From positions 5,761,001 through 5,825,000 of the forward strand of contig NZ_JAFHKM010000002.1 of the NCBI RefSeq assembly GCF_016937515.1: a DNA stretch of 64,000 nucleotides. The letters run 5' to 3'. The position numbers and the translations under genes were made by a program. This DNA is from Cohnella algarum. GTDB taxonomy: Bacteria > Bacillota > Bacilli > Paenibacillales > Paenibacillaceae. Below are positions 39,088-48,136 of the stretch, piece by piece (position 1 is the first letter of the stretch; each line of letters opens with the position of its first letter). The notes under the pieces are model-generated. The model saw only the letters and a program-made list of their open reading frames with translations, was not told the origin of the DNA and did no database searches.

Positions 39088-40377
39088 ATGAATACGCGAA
39101 ACATAACCCTATCCGTCATCGGGCTTGGTTATGTCGGCCTTCCGCTGGCCCTTCTGTTTCTGGAGAAGGGGTACAGGGTTATCGGCATTGACAGGGATCC
39201 CCGCAAAATCGAAATGCTGAAGCGGGGAGAAAGCTATCTGCCCGATCTGACGGACGAGACCGTTCGCTCCGCGTTGGATCGGGGCTTTGTAATCGCCGCC
39301 GATTACGATGCGCTGGCCGGGGCCGAAGCCGTCGTTATTTGCGTTCCCACCCCGCTGGACGAACGGCACGAACCGGATTTGAGCTATTTGATGGAGGCCG
39401 CGAGGAAATTGAAAGACAGGCTCCGGAGCGGGCAGCTTGTCGTTCTGGAAAGTTCGACTTACCCGGGAACGACAAGGAAAGCCTTGCTTCCGGTACTCGA
39501 GGAATCGGGGCTTGCGGCCGGCAAAGATTTTTATTTGGGATACTCTCCCGAGCGGGTCGATCCGGGCAACCGAACGCATTCGCTGCAAAATATCCCCAAA
39601 ATCGTGAGCGGTGTCACCAAGCCCTGCCTGGAAAAAGTACGCGAACTTTACGGATCCGTGTTTGCCGACGTGATCGCCGTATCGACGACGGAAGCCGCCG
39701 AAATGACCAAGCTGCTTGAAAACGCCTACCGGTTCGTCAACATTTCTTTCATCAACGAACTGGCCATGATTTGCGACCAACTGAAGGTTGACGTTTGGGA
39801 AATTATCGACGCGGCAAAGACGAAGCCGTTCGGCTTCTCGGCCTTTTATCCGGGTCCGGGGATAGGCGGCCACTGCATTCCGGTAGATCCCATTTACCTG
39901 CAATGGGCCGTCCAGCAGCGCGGCATGGATACGGGCTTCATCGGTTTGTCCAGATCAGTCAATCACCGTATGCCCGCTTATATCGTCGAACAAATTCAAG
40001 CCAGGCTGTCTCCGCTGAAGCCAATAAGCGACTCCAGCATTCTTATATACGGAGTCGCTTATAAGCGCAATACGAACGACGTCCGGGATTCCGGGGCGCT
40101 GGAAATTTTGAAGCTGCTGAAAAAAACGGGCGCCGACGTCCGGTATCACGATCCCTATGTCCCTTCGATTCGGATTGAAGAGGAGCGCATGGAGAGCGTT
40201 CCGCTGACCGACGATAGCCTGGAGTCCTCAGATTGCGTCGTCGTGCTGACCGATCATTCCTGTATTCCCGCAGCACGGATGATGAAACGCGCGTCGCTCA
40301 TTTACGATACCCGCAACGTATTCGGGGAATCGGCCGGCAAAGCCGCGATTTTCCGATTGGGAGGAGGCCGTTCATGA
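39088..40377 (+). CDS. UDP-sugar 6-dehydrogenase (UDP-GlcNAc/ManNAc dehydrogenase, WecC/WbpA type)
   Basis: 429 residues. NAD-binding loop SVIGLGYVGLPLALLFLEKGYRVIGID, catalytic Lys region ENAYRFVNISFINELA, active-site Cys in PGPGIGGHCIPVDPIYL, and C-terminal GVAYKRNTNDVRDSGALEI. Family patterns (GHCIPVDP, FVNISFINELA) fit the N-acetylhexosamine dehydrogenases that make UDP-uronates for surface polysaccharides better than UDP-glucose dehydrogenase. ATG 39088; a weak AGAGGTGG lies upstream. Closed by a strong terminator, so a single-gene unit next to the glycosyltransferase/APS kinase genes. Confidence 0.9.
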   Translation: MNTRNITLSVIGLGYVGLPLALLFLEKGYRVIGIDRDPRKIEMLKRGESYLPDLTDETVRSALDRGFVIAADYDALAGAEAVVICVPTPLDERHEPDLSYLMEAARKLKDRLRSGQLVVLESSTYPGTTRKALLPVLEESGLAAGKDFYLGYSPERVDPGNRTHSLQNIPKIVSGVTKPCLEKVRELYGSVFADVIAVSTTEAAEMTKLLENAYRFVNISFINELAMICDQLKVDVWEIIDAAKTKPFGFSAFYPGPGIGGHCIPVDPIYLQWAVQQRGMDTGFIGLSRSVNHRMPAYIVEQIQARLSPLKPISDSSILIYGVAYKRNTNDVRDSGALEILKLLKKTGADVRYHDPYVPSIRIEEERMESVPLTDDSLESSDCVVVLTDHSCIPAARMMKRASLIYDTRNVFGESAGKAAIFRLGGGRS

Positions 40378-40445
40378 AAAGGCATCCGCATGTTTTTGTT
40401 CGCAAGGATCGGATCCTAAGCCTCGGCATCCCGCCTTGCAAAGAA

Positions 40446-40480
40446 GACCGGCAGCGAAAACGCTGCAGGTCGTTTTTTTT
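40446..40480 (+). terminator. Terminator after the UDP-sugar dehydrogenase gene
   Basis: GACC-GCAGCG-AAAA-CGCTGC-GGTC hairpin with one internal mismatch, followed by eight T (40473-40480). Confidence 0.9.
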
Positions 40481-40564
40481 CGCTGTTGGAAGGCGATTCC
40501 TGCAAATCATGCCGGCTAGTAGGAAAAATCGGGTTTGTTCAAGATTCGCGCCGAAATGTCACGT

Positions 40565-41095
40565 TCAAACGGAAACGTATCCCCGCTCCTTCAAATATTC
40601 GATCGTTTTCGCCGCGCTCTCCTCCGCCGTCTCGTGTTCGGTATCGAGGACCAACTCCGGACGGTCCGGCTCCTCGTACGGATCCGAAATCCCGGTGAAC
40701 GCCGGGATGCTTCCGGCCAGCGCCTTCCGGTACAATCCTTTTACGTCCCGCCGAATGCACTCCTCGAGCGGGCATTTGACATAAACTTCAACGAAAGGGT
40801 CGATTTCGCTGCGCAAAAAAGCCCGCATCGAACGATAAGGCGAAATGAACGAAGCCAGCACCACGACGCCGTGGCGCGTCAGCAGCTTGGCGACGTAGGA
40901 TACGCGCTCGATGTTCCGAATCCGGTCTTCCCGGGAAAAGCCGAGATCCGGACACAGCCGGCTCCGGACTTCATCTCCGTCCAGGCGTTCCACCGGAACG
41001 CCCGCTTCGGAAAGCTTCCGCTCGACGAGCCGGCAAATCGTCGTTTTGCCCGCGCCGGACAAGCCGGTCAGCCAAACGGTTGCGCCTTTGCCCAA
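40565..41095 (-). CDS. cysC: Adenylylsulfate (APS) kinase
   Basis: 176 residues, normal for CysC, which phosphorylates APS to PAPS, the universal sulfate donor. P-loop GLSGAGKTT at about residues 10-18, LDGDEVRSRLCPDLGFSREDR, FISPYRSMRAFLR and VYVKCPLEECIRRD are all conserved. The start is TTG 41095 with GGAGGAGG about 10 bases upstream. It follows a glycosyltransferase gene by 45 bases in the same direction, and no ATP sulfurylase, PAPS reductase or sulfate permease genes are nearby. This suggests PAPS for sulfotransfer rather than cysteine synthesis; a sulfotransferase lies at 47.3 kb. Confidence 0.93.
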   Translation of the reverse strand: MGKGATVWLTGLSGAGKTTICRLVERKLSEAGVPVERLDGDEVRSRLCPDLGFSREDRIRNIERVSYVAKLLTRHGVVVLASFISPYRSMRAFLRSEIDPFVEVYVKCPLEECIRRDVKGLYRKALAGSIPAFTGISDPYEEPDRPELVLDTEHETAEESAAKTIEYLKERGYVSV

Positions 41096-41140
41096 ACGAA
41101 TCCCTCCTCCTGACCGCTAGATGGATTAGCGGCGAGATCG

Positions 41141-42157
41141 TCAACGGCTCTCGAGCTCGCCGATCAGCGCCGCGATAGCCGCTCCCCTGCGTTCCCACGA
41201 ATTGGCCAGCGCGAATCGCCTGCGCTCTTCGCCGTCTCCCGGCGATTCGAGCCGCCTCGATACCGCTTGGACGAATGACGGCCGGTCGGGCGCAATGTCG
41301 ACGTGCGGCGCCATCAGTCCGCATTCCGGCAAAGCGGCGGACACGACCGGCTTTCCGGCCGCCAAATATTCGTAGGCTTTGACCGGATTCACCGCAAGCG
41401 TAAGCGGCGTAACGCGAAACGGGATGACGCAAACGGAAAAGCTCCGGATATAGCCGGGCAGCTCCTCGTGCGGCTTTAGCCCGACGAACCGGACGGAGCC
41501 GGCCGTCGGCCCGTATTTCCGTCCGAATTCCGGGCCGACCGCAACGACTTCGGCATCCGGAAGACGAGCCAGCTCGCGCACGAGCGGCACGTCGATCCAC
41601 GGCGCCCACGCGCCGATGTAACCGATGCGCCGCTTCCCCGGCTCCGATACCGCGGGGTCCGCTTCTGCGCCCGGCGGGCCTGCGTGCAAGTTCATCGCCC
41701 GATCGTACCCGTTGCGGACGAGCTCGATCCGCTTGTCCGGATAGCTGCGCGCAAGCCGCTCCTTAAGCCGCGCGGACGAGCAGACGACGGCATCCGCCGC
41801 CGCGACCGCTTCTTTTTCGTAACGCAGCCATTCGGCCATCTCGTCCGCGCAATCGTAAACGAGCCAGTCGGGCGCGTAATCCCGCGTGGCTTCGCGAACC
41901 CGAAACGGAAGGCTGCACCAGACGCCGATCTTCCCGCGAGCGGAACGGCGGATGGCCGGCCATTGTTCCGATAACCAACGTTCATGATCGTGAACGACAT
42001 GCAAATCGGGCTCGACCGTCTGAACGGGACGGGCCGCTTGCGTCCGGTTGCAGAAATAAACGGTATGCCCGGCCGCCGCCAACCGCCGCATCAGCTGCTG
42101 CGGACGCTGCTTCATCCAATGCCAATCCAGCGTCGGCGGATAGATCACCACGCTCAT
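41141..42157 (-). CDS. Glycosyltransferase (GT4-like, TuaH-type)
   Basis: 338 residues. YPPTLDWHWMKQRPQQLMRRLAAAGHTVYF is the opening of TuaH-like transferases. A C-terminal GT-B domain follows, with RIGYIGAWAPWIDVPLVREL, VRFVGLKPHEELPGYI and VIPFRVTPLTLAVNPVKAYEYLAAGKPVV, the last resembling the donor-binding E(x7)E region. ATG 42157 (GAAAGG upstream) is preferred over a longer frame. Probably cytosolic or membrane-associated, building a surface glycan; in one operon with cysC. Confidence 0.87.
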   Translation of the reverse strand: MSVVIYPPTLDWHWMKQRPQQLMRRLAAAGHTVYFCNRTQAARPVQTVEPDLHVVHDHERWLSEQWPAIRRSARGKIGVWCSLPFRVREATRDYAPDWLVYDCADEMAEWLRYEKEAVAAADAVVCSSARLKERLARSYPDKRIELVRNGYDRAMNLHAGPPGAEADPAVSEPGKRRIGYIGAWAPWIDVPLVRELARLPDAEVVAVGPEFGRKYGPTAGSVRFVGLKPHEELPGYIRSFSVCVIPFRVTPLTLAVNPVKAYEYLAAGKPVVSAALPECGLMAPHVDIAPDRPSFVQAVSRRLESPGDGEERRRFALANSWERRGAAIAALIGELESR

Positions 42158-42247
42158 TTGCCCCAACCTTTCGGAAAACGATGACGTTTTTCGCCGCTCG
42201 AACATATCGTATAAAAGCCGTACACTCTATTTGCGCCGGAGGTTTCG

Positions 42248-43529
42248 ATGCTCGTATTCATATTGGACGCCGCGGACGGCAAGCTCGCGCAGCGAACGGA
42301 GGACGGCATCGCGGCCGCTTGCGCCGGCTGCCGCTTCGTCCGGGTCGCTGCCGGCGCGGCGGCGACGATGAACCGCGTGCTTACGGATTACGCCGAACCC
42401 TTTTTCGCGACGTTTACGGCCGGAGATGCCGTGCAGCCCGAATTTTTCGAGCTCGTTGCGCGATCGCTGCCTTCGCTCGGCCCGAAGGACGCCGGAATCG
42501 TCGCGCTTCTAGCCGCGCGGAAGCCGAATCCGGCGGAAGAACCGAGCGCTCCGATCGTTTGGCGCACGGAAGCGGTCCGTTCGTCCGGGGGATTCGCCGA
42601 GCCGGACCTGCTGCCTTTCGAGCGGTACGTACTGCTGGAAAAAAAACTGCGGCTCGACCCATTTCATACGTGGAAAACGGTGCCCGCCGACGGCTTTCTT
42701 CCGAAGCCGCGGCGAAATTTGGGCTGGCACAAGACCGCGCGGGAATGGCGCGAGCTGAAGCCTCTGCTTTCAGGAACGAATACATCGCCTCTCGAGAACG
42801 AGCGGCCCTTGCTGTCGATCGTCCTCTGCACGTACAATAACGCGGACGTTCTGCTTTGGGCCGTACGCAGCGTGCGCGTCCAGACCTTTCGCGATTGGGA
42901 ACTGATCGTAGCGGACGACGGCTCGACCGACCGCACGCGGCGGATACTTGACGAACATCCGCTGCTTATGGATTCGCGTGTGCGCGTGCTACGAATCGAA
43001 CGCAACCGCGGCAAGGCGCGCCGCCTTGAATTCGGCTTTATCGGCCGCCAGAGGCCAATGGCTGATGGAACTCGACGCGGACGACTGGCTGGCGCCGGAT
43101 TGCGCCTCCGCCATTGCGGCTCGCGCCCGGGACGACGACCGGGCGGGCGCCATCTACGCCGACTGCGTCGAATGGCGGGAACTGTCCGGCAAACGACTGG
43201 TCTACGCCGGAACCCGAAGCATTGCGGAGCCTCTCGACGCCTGGCGGCTGCTGGAACAGCCCTTTCCGCTCGCGCCGAGAGCTTTTCGCATCGCATTGCT
43301 GAGACGGCTGGGAGGATGGCTGGTGACGGATCCGTTCGACGGCCGATTGTACGAAGATTTGCAGATGCTTGCCCGCGTCATGCAGGAGCGACCTTTGCTC
43401 CGGATTCCCCAGGCCCTGTATAACAGACGGATCCGGCTATCCAGCGTAACCCAGCGAAACAAGGCGAACTACCCGGCATGGAAGGCATGGATGCGCGAAA
43501 CGCTTCTTCGGGAGCGGCCGGACGATTAG
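42248..43529 (+). pseudogene. Glycosyltransferase family 2 protein (frameshifted as given)
   Basis: About 426 residues if repaired. An N-terminal ~180 residues is of a type I do not recognise, though it contains a second GT2-like fragment (AEPFFATFTAGDAVQPEFFELV). It is followed by a GT-A domain LLSIVLCTYNNADVLLWAVRSVRVQTFRDWELIVADDGSTDRT, NRGKARALNSALSAARGQWLMELDADDWL (DxD motif), and LYEDLQMLARVM. The frame shifts by one extra base at about 43013-43026. ATG 42248 has GGAGG upstream. Ends overlapping the convergent gene at 43526. Confidence 0.85.
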
Positions 43530-43726
43530 GCCAGCACGCGCACGAACTCCGTGTTTTGGATCAGGATGCTGACCGGGCCCGTGATCGACGAATAACTGGA
43601 ACTGACCGCATTTACCGTCAATACCCCGTTGCCGACTCCCAGAAGCGTGCCTTGGATAAAATCATTCGTCATGAACACCTCGACGCTCCGGCCGATATAT
43701 TGCGCGATCGCCGTTTCAAAATCCAA
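43526..43726 (-). CDS. Small beta-rich protein resembling the C-terminal domain of its neighbour (DUF2642/LSm-like)
   Basis: 66 residues. IGRSVEVFMTNDFIQGTLLGVGNGVLTVNAVSS...VSILIQNTEFVRVL has the strand pattern of small LSm-like DUF2642 proteins, several of which are made in sporulating Bacillus. It resembles the last ~55 residues of the coiled-coil protein next to it (LQGRVGTTITVDTDAGSVSGTLVAVGTNYVQI). The start is TTG 43726 with GGGAGG 9 bases before; 18 bases downstream of that gene, so co-translated. Function unknown. Confidence 0.7.
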   Translation of the reverse strand: MDFETAIAQYIGRSVEVFMTNDFIQGTLLGVGNGVLTVNAVSSSYSSITGPVSILIQNTEFVRVLA

Positions 43727-43744
43727 TTGTTCGCACCTCCCGCG

Positions 43745-44491
43745 TCAAGCGATAAAATTGATATTTTCAAAAAGGATAAATACGATGTCGCCCGTCGGCT
43801 CCTGAATTTGCACATAATTCGTTCCGACCGCGACGAGCGTGCCTGACACCGAACCGGCGTCCGTATCGACCGTAATGGTCGTGCCGACCCGGCCCTGCAG
43901 CGTCGCGGACAACCCCGCGTATTCCTCGGTAATGGCACCGACGACAGCCTGGATTTGCTGGATGGCCGCATTGGCCGTGCCGAGCTGCGTACCGAGCGTT
44001 CCGATTTCCGACGCAAGCGACGAATACTGGGAGCCAAGCGTTGCGATTTGCGATGAAAGCGTCCCGTTTTGGGATTGCAGCGCGCCGATTTCCGAAGCGA
44101 GCGACGCGTTCCGGGCTTCGAGCGCCCCGACCCTTTGGGCGAGGCTGCCGGACTGATTGTTCAGCGCGCCGACTTGTTGGCCCAGCGAGCCAACCTGGGA
44201 TTGAAGCGTGCCGACTTGCGAAGTCAGCGTCCCGACCTGCGTATTCAACGATCCGACCTGCGTCGTCAGCGCGCCGACTTGCGTCGCGAGCGCGGCGATC
44301 TGTCCCTCTTTTGCCTGAAGCGACTCCACCTGATCCCGAAACGCGTCGACCTTGAACGCGAGATGATGAAATTTCTTTCTCAGCGCGCGCAGCGCTTTAA
44401 GAAAGAAGGAACGAAACGACTTCACCCGCCCGTGAATGACCCGTTTTTTCTTCTTCGGTTTAGGCTTTTTGCAAGCTTTGTCAATTGTCAA
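43745..44491 (-). CDS. Heptad-repeat coiled-coil protein with C-terminal LSm-like domain
   Basis: 248 residues in three parts. A Lys/Arg-rich N-terminus (KKPKPKKKKRV... KALRALRKKF) comes first. About 120 residues of near-perfect heptads follow, in the form xQVGxLx / NTQVGTL / TSQVGTL with V/I and L at core positions, encoded by 21-bp DNA repeats. A 55-residue beta domain resembling the adjacent small protein ends it. No signal peptide or membrane helix. The start is TTG 44491 with GGAGGAG 10 bases upstream. It would form a long rod, possibly trimeric. Location among glycosyltransferases and a sulfotransferase suggests a structural, perhaps spore-surface, component; this is inference. Confidence 0.75.
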   Translation of the reverse strand: MTIDKACKKPKPKKKKRVIHGRVKSFRSFFLKALRALRKKFHHLAFKVDAFRDQVESLQAKEGQIAALATQVGALTTQVGSLNTQVGTLTSQVGTLQSQVGSLGQQVGALNNQSGSLAQRVGALEARNASLASEIGALQSQNGTLSSQIATLGSQYSSLASEIGTLGTQLGTANAAIQQIQAVVGAITEEYAGLSATLQGRVGTTITVDTDAGSVSGTLVAVGTNYVQIQEPTGDIVFILFENINFIA

Positions 44492-44709
44492 CCGAAACTC
44501 ACTCCTCCCAAGTCGATTTCCGTAGCAGGTTATGTGGATGATTGTACGATGGCAACTCGTCTATCCGAAGATGAGGAAACAACCCATCCGCAAGCGCACA
44601 ATTGGCTGCCGCCGTGGACAAACGACCATATGGGAAAACGCCTGTTCACATAAACTGAAGCAGACTCGCGCGCGCGAAAAATGCCGGAGCCGATGGGGAG
44701 GTTGCGAAG

Positions 44710-47365
44710 TTGACCGCTGAACGAACGGATTTTGCGACAAATTATTTAAGCCGTCAACACTATTACAGGACGTTGCTTGCGAGACCGCCGGAGACGACGG
44801 CGCTGACGCTGATGAAAATATTGGGGGAAAACACATACAAGGCGATCGTCGTTTACCCGGAAGCCGTCGATTGGGAACCGCAGCAACGGCCGCAGCATTT
44901 GCTCCGGGAAATGGCCGCCAGGGGGTATCTCTGCTTTTTCTGCGAAAGCTCCAAGGAACCTTTCGAAGCGCGTCAAATCGAGCCGAATCTGTATGTGCTG
45001 CGCCGGGGGGAAGCCGAGCTGCTTTCCGCTCTCCGAAGCCAATCGGTCATCGTTCTGTGCACGTGGATCATGCAAATGGCGCTGGGCGAGCTGTTTCCCC
45101 ATCGAACCGTCTGGTACGACATTCTGGACGATTTGACGTTTTTCTCCCAATATGACGAAGGCATGCTGCAAAAGCACCGGGAATTGCTGCAAAGAGCCGA
45201 CGTCGTGACTTATTCCGCGCGCAAGCTCCTTTCCTACGCGGAAAGCAGGGCGGATGCCCTTTACTTGCCGAACGCGGCGCGGCTTGAAGATTTCGCGGAC
45301 GTTCCGGCCGAAGCCCCGGACGATTTGAAACCGATTCTGGCATCGGGCTCCCCGATCATCGGGTATTTCGGCGCGATCGAACCGTGGTTCGACGCGAAGC
45401 TTATCGCCAAGCTGGCGCAAAAACGGCCCGACTGGCAGTTTGTCCTGATCGGCAAAATCGGGATCGATCCCGGAAAGCTCGCGCAAAGCAATATTCATCT
45501 CATGGGCTTCAAAATGTACAAGCAAATCATGCTTTACGCCCGTTATTTCCATGCCGCCGTCATCCCTTTCCTCGTGAACGAGGTGACCGACCGCGTGTCG
45601 CCCGTCAAATTTTTCGAATATGCCGCTTCGGGACTGCCGGTCGTATCCGCCCCGATCGCGGAAATGACCCCTTACGCTTCCCCATGGATGCGCATCGCGA
45701 GCGGAGCGAACGCTTTTTTGGCCGAACTCGACCACTGCCTGAAGGAGGAAACCGCCCGCCTGGCGAAAACGGAAGCCGTTCGCTTCGCCCGGGAACAGAC
45801 GTGGGCGAAGCGTCTCGAGAAGGTGGAAGAACGATTGACGGCGGCGGCGAACGCCTGGAAAGCCTATGCCAACTACGATCCGGCGGGAAAAGTGGCGGTC
45901 ATGGCGACGACGTTTCTCGATTTCGAGGGGGAACGGTTTTACTCCGGCGGCGCTGAGCGGTATTTGATCGATCTGGGCCGATTGTGCGAGCGAATGGGTC
46001 TCGGCTTCGTCATTTACCAATACGGAAATTATCCTTGGGTGCGGCGGATTCGCAATATCGATGTCGTGTCGTTGTCCAGAGGAGGCCAGCACGCGAGGGA
46101 ATTCACCTTCTCCTCCGTTAAAATGTTCAACCGGCTGTTTCGGGAGCAAACCGCCGAACGCGCCCTTTTGGCCGTCTATTCCGCTTATTTCAACGCCTGG
46201 CCGCACGGAACGGCTACGCCCAGCATCGGCATCATTCACGGCGTCAGCTGGGATAATCCTGCTGCGAAGTACAAAGACGGCAGCGCGTTCTGGGAAATTA
46301 ACCGGCGCTTCATCGAAGGTGCCCGGATCTGCGGCGAGCTTGTCTCCGTCGACACCAATTCGGCCAACTGGTTTCAAACGATCGATTACGAGCTGGGCCG
46401 GAAAATCAAAGTCATTCCGAACTACGTCGACGCCGAAGCGTTCTCGCCTCGGAAAGGCTTTCTCGAACCCCGCGACCGCACGGTCATCTTGTACCCGCGG
46501 CGGCTGTACAAACCGCGCGGCTTGTATATGACGCTGGATGCGGTCGATCGGATTCTGGAAAAGTACCCGTCCGTCGACTTCCATTTCGTCGGCAACGGGG
46601 ACGCGGCCGACACGGTTCACGTGGAGGAAAAAATCCGCAAATGGGGAAACCGGATCCGGCTTTATTCATTGCCGCTCGAGGAGATGGCAAGCGCCTACCG
46701 GCAGGCCGACATCGCGCTGATTCCGACGCTGTTCAGCGAAGGCACGAGCCTTTCTTGCCTGGAGGCGATGGCGTGCGGCAACGCGGTCATCGCGACGCGC
46801 ATCGGCGGACTGCCCGACCTGGTCATCCACGACTATAACGGGCTGCTGATCGAGCCGAATACGAAGCTCTCGTCGCGGCGATCGAGGAGCTGCTGAACGC
46901 CCCCGTCAAGATGGCCGTGCTGAAACGGCGCGCAGCCGAGGTTGCGAGCGTTTTTTCCAAGCGGCGCTGGGAAAGCAAGTGGTCCGACATCATCCGCCCG
47001 ATGGTCGAGGCGAGCTCTCGAAAACCCGGGAGTAGCGCCGGAAAAGCGCGTCAAATCGAAATCTACCTGAACGATGTTCCGGCCGGCAACGGGAAGCTGG
47101 GCGCGACGATCGTTTCGCTTTTGAGCAGGGGCATCTCGTTTATTTGCGGCTTAAAACCGTCGCGCCGGCGGCCTTGCTTTCGTTCGGCCGCCTGCAGTGG
47201 ATGAATTGGAGTACGGCCGTGCATTCGAAACCGGACCTGATTTTGGCGTTAAAGGAGATTCGGGACGATATCGGCCGCCCGGTCGACGGCGTTTTGAATG
47301 CGAAGGGGGAATGGGAATGGACGTCATCGTATCCGCGATCGCTTTTCGAACCGGATCCACGTTAG
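44710..47365 (+). pseudogene. Large tandem-GT4 glycosyltransferase (two frameshifts as given)
   Basis: 885 residues if repaired. The first GT-B unit (about residues 40-380) begins AIVVYPEAVDWEPQQRPQHLLREMAARGYLCFF, like the TuaH-type enzyme at 41.1 kb, and ends with SPVKFFEYAASGLPVVS. A second GT4 unit (from about residue 400) has GGAERYLIDLGRLCERMGLGF, VIPNYVDAEAF, LYPRRLYKPRG and EGTSLSCLEAMACGNAVIATRIGGLPD. A further ~110-residue tail follows (YLNDVPAGNGKL...). Missing bases at about 46858-46866 and in the G4 run 47128-47131 break the frame. TTG 44710 has GGGGAGG 8 bases upstream. Two catalytic units in one chain may add alternating sugars. Confidence 0.85.
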
Positions 47366-48083
47366 TCCAGCGTTTGTTCAATGCCCGCCCCGCCACCTTG
47401 ATTTGGGGGAGCACGGGGGCATCGTCAGCGAATTCGTCAAAATCGGCGTCCTGGCGAAGCATTTTTCGGTTCACGGCAAGGCGGAAAGGGAGGCTTATTT
47501 CGCCAGCGGCGAAAATCCGAACACCTGGATCGCCAACATGTCGCCGGACGAACGCGCCGTGGACGAGGCGGTCGTCGCGGCGCTCAGGGCGTGCCTCAAG
47601 ACGCTGTATGACGACCGGGGCATGAAGCACGATCGCATCGGCTTCAAGGAAGTCCGATACGGGAAAGCCGAAATCGAGCTGCTGAAGGCGTGCTTTCCGA
47701 ACGCGGTCGTCGTGCTTCTCGTCCGGCATCCGGCTGACGTATGGAAAAGCGAAACCTCCTATTGGTCGGACGACGCCCGCCGGTTCGGGGAAACGTGGAA
47801 CGCCCGGGCGCTGGAATACGCCTCGCTTTGCGATCCCGCGCGCGGCATCCATCTCGTTCGCTACGAGGACATTGCGGGCCGCGAGGAGCGCACGCTCCGG
47901 CTGCTGTCCGAGCTTGCGGACGTTCCGGTCGCGGCGCTCGAAAGCGTGCTCGGCGTCAATCTGAACAGCACCCGCGCCGAGCGATCCGGGAAGGATATCG
48001 CGGTTATTGCGGAAACTTGCCGCGAGGGCATGCGGTTGTTCGGCTACGCGTCGGACGAAATTAATCCCCTGCCCCGCGGATAG
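47317..48083 (+). pseudogene. PAPS-dependent sulfotransferase (frameshifted as given)
   Basis: 255 residues if repaired. The 5'-phosphosulfate loop IAFRTGSTLVQRLFNARP is at the N-terminus and the 3'-phosphate-binding stretch VVLLVRHPADVWKSETSYWSDD in the middle, both as in bacterial Sulfotransfer family proteins. ATG 47317 is chosen because AGGGGG ends 7 bases before it. It overlaps the tandem-GT4 gene by about 49 bases, so the two are co-expressed. One G is missing in the G5 run 47405-47409, between LIWG and EHGGIVSEF. It probably sulfates a glycan made by the neighbouring transferases, with PAPS from the CysC at 40.6 kb. Confidence 0.85.
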
Positions 48084-48097
48084 GATCTTTTGATTTT

Positions 48098-48131
48098 AGC
48101 GGCCCGGGAGACGCTACCCGAGCCGCTTTTT
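48098..48131 (+). terminator. Terminator after the sulfotransferase gene
   Basis: AGCGGCCCGGG pairs with CCCGAGCCGCT around an 8-base loop, followed by TTTTT. Lies between convergent genes. Confidence 0.85.
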
Positions 48132-48136
48132 CCGCA

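Noticed and set aside
40374..40784. Small reading frame starting ATGA at the end of the UDP-sugar dehydrogenase gene
   Set aside because: It runs through the strong terminator at 40446-40480 and is then antisense to cysC; no known domain.
44492..44709. Possible extra gene in the divergent region before the tandem-GT4 gene
   Set aside because: Only short frames without ribosome binding sites; treated as promoter region.
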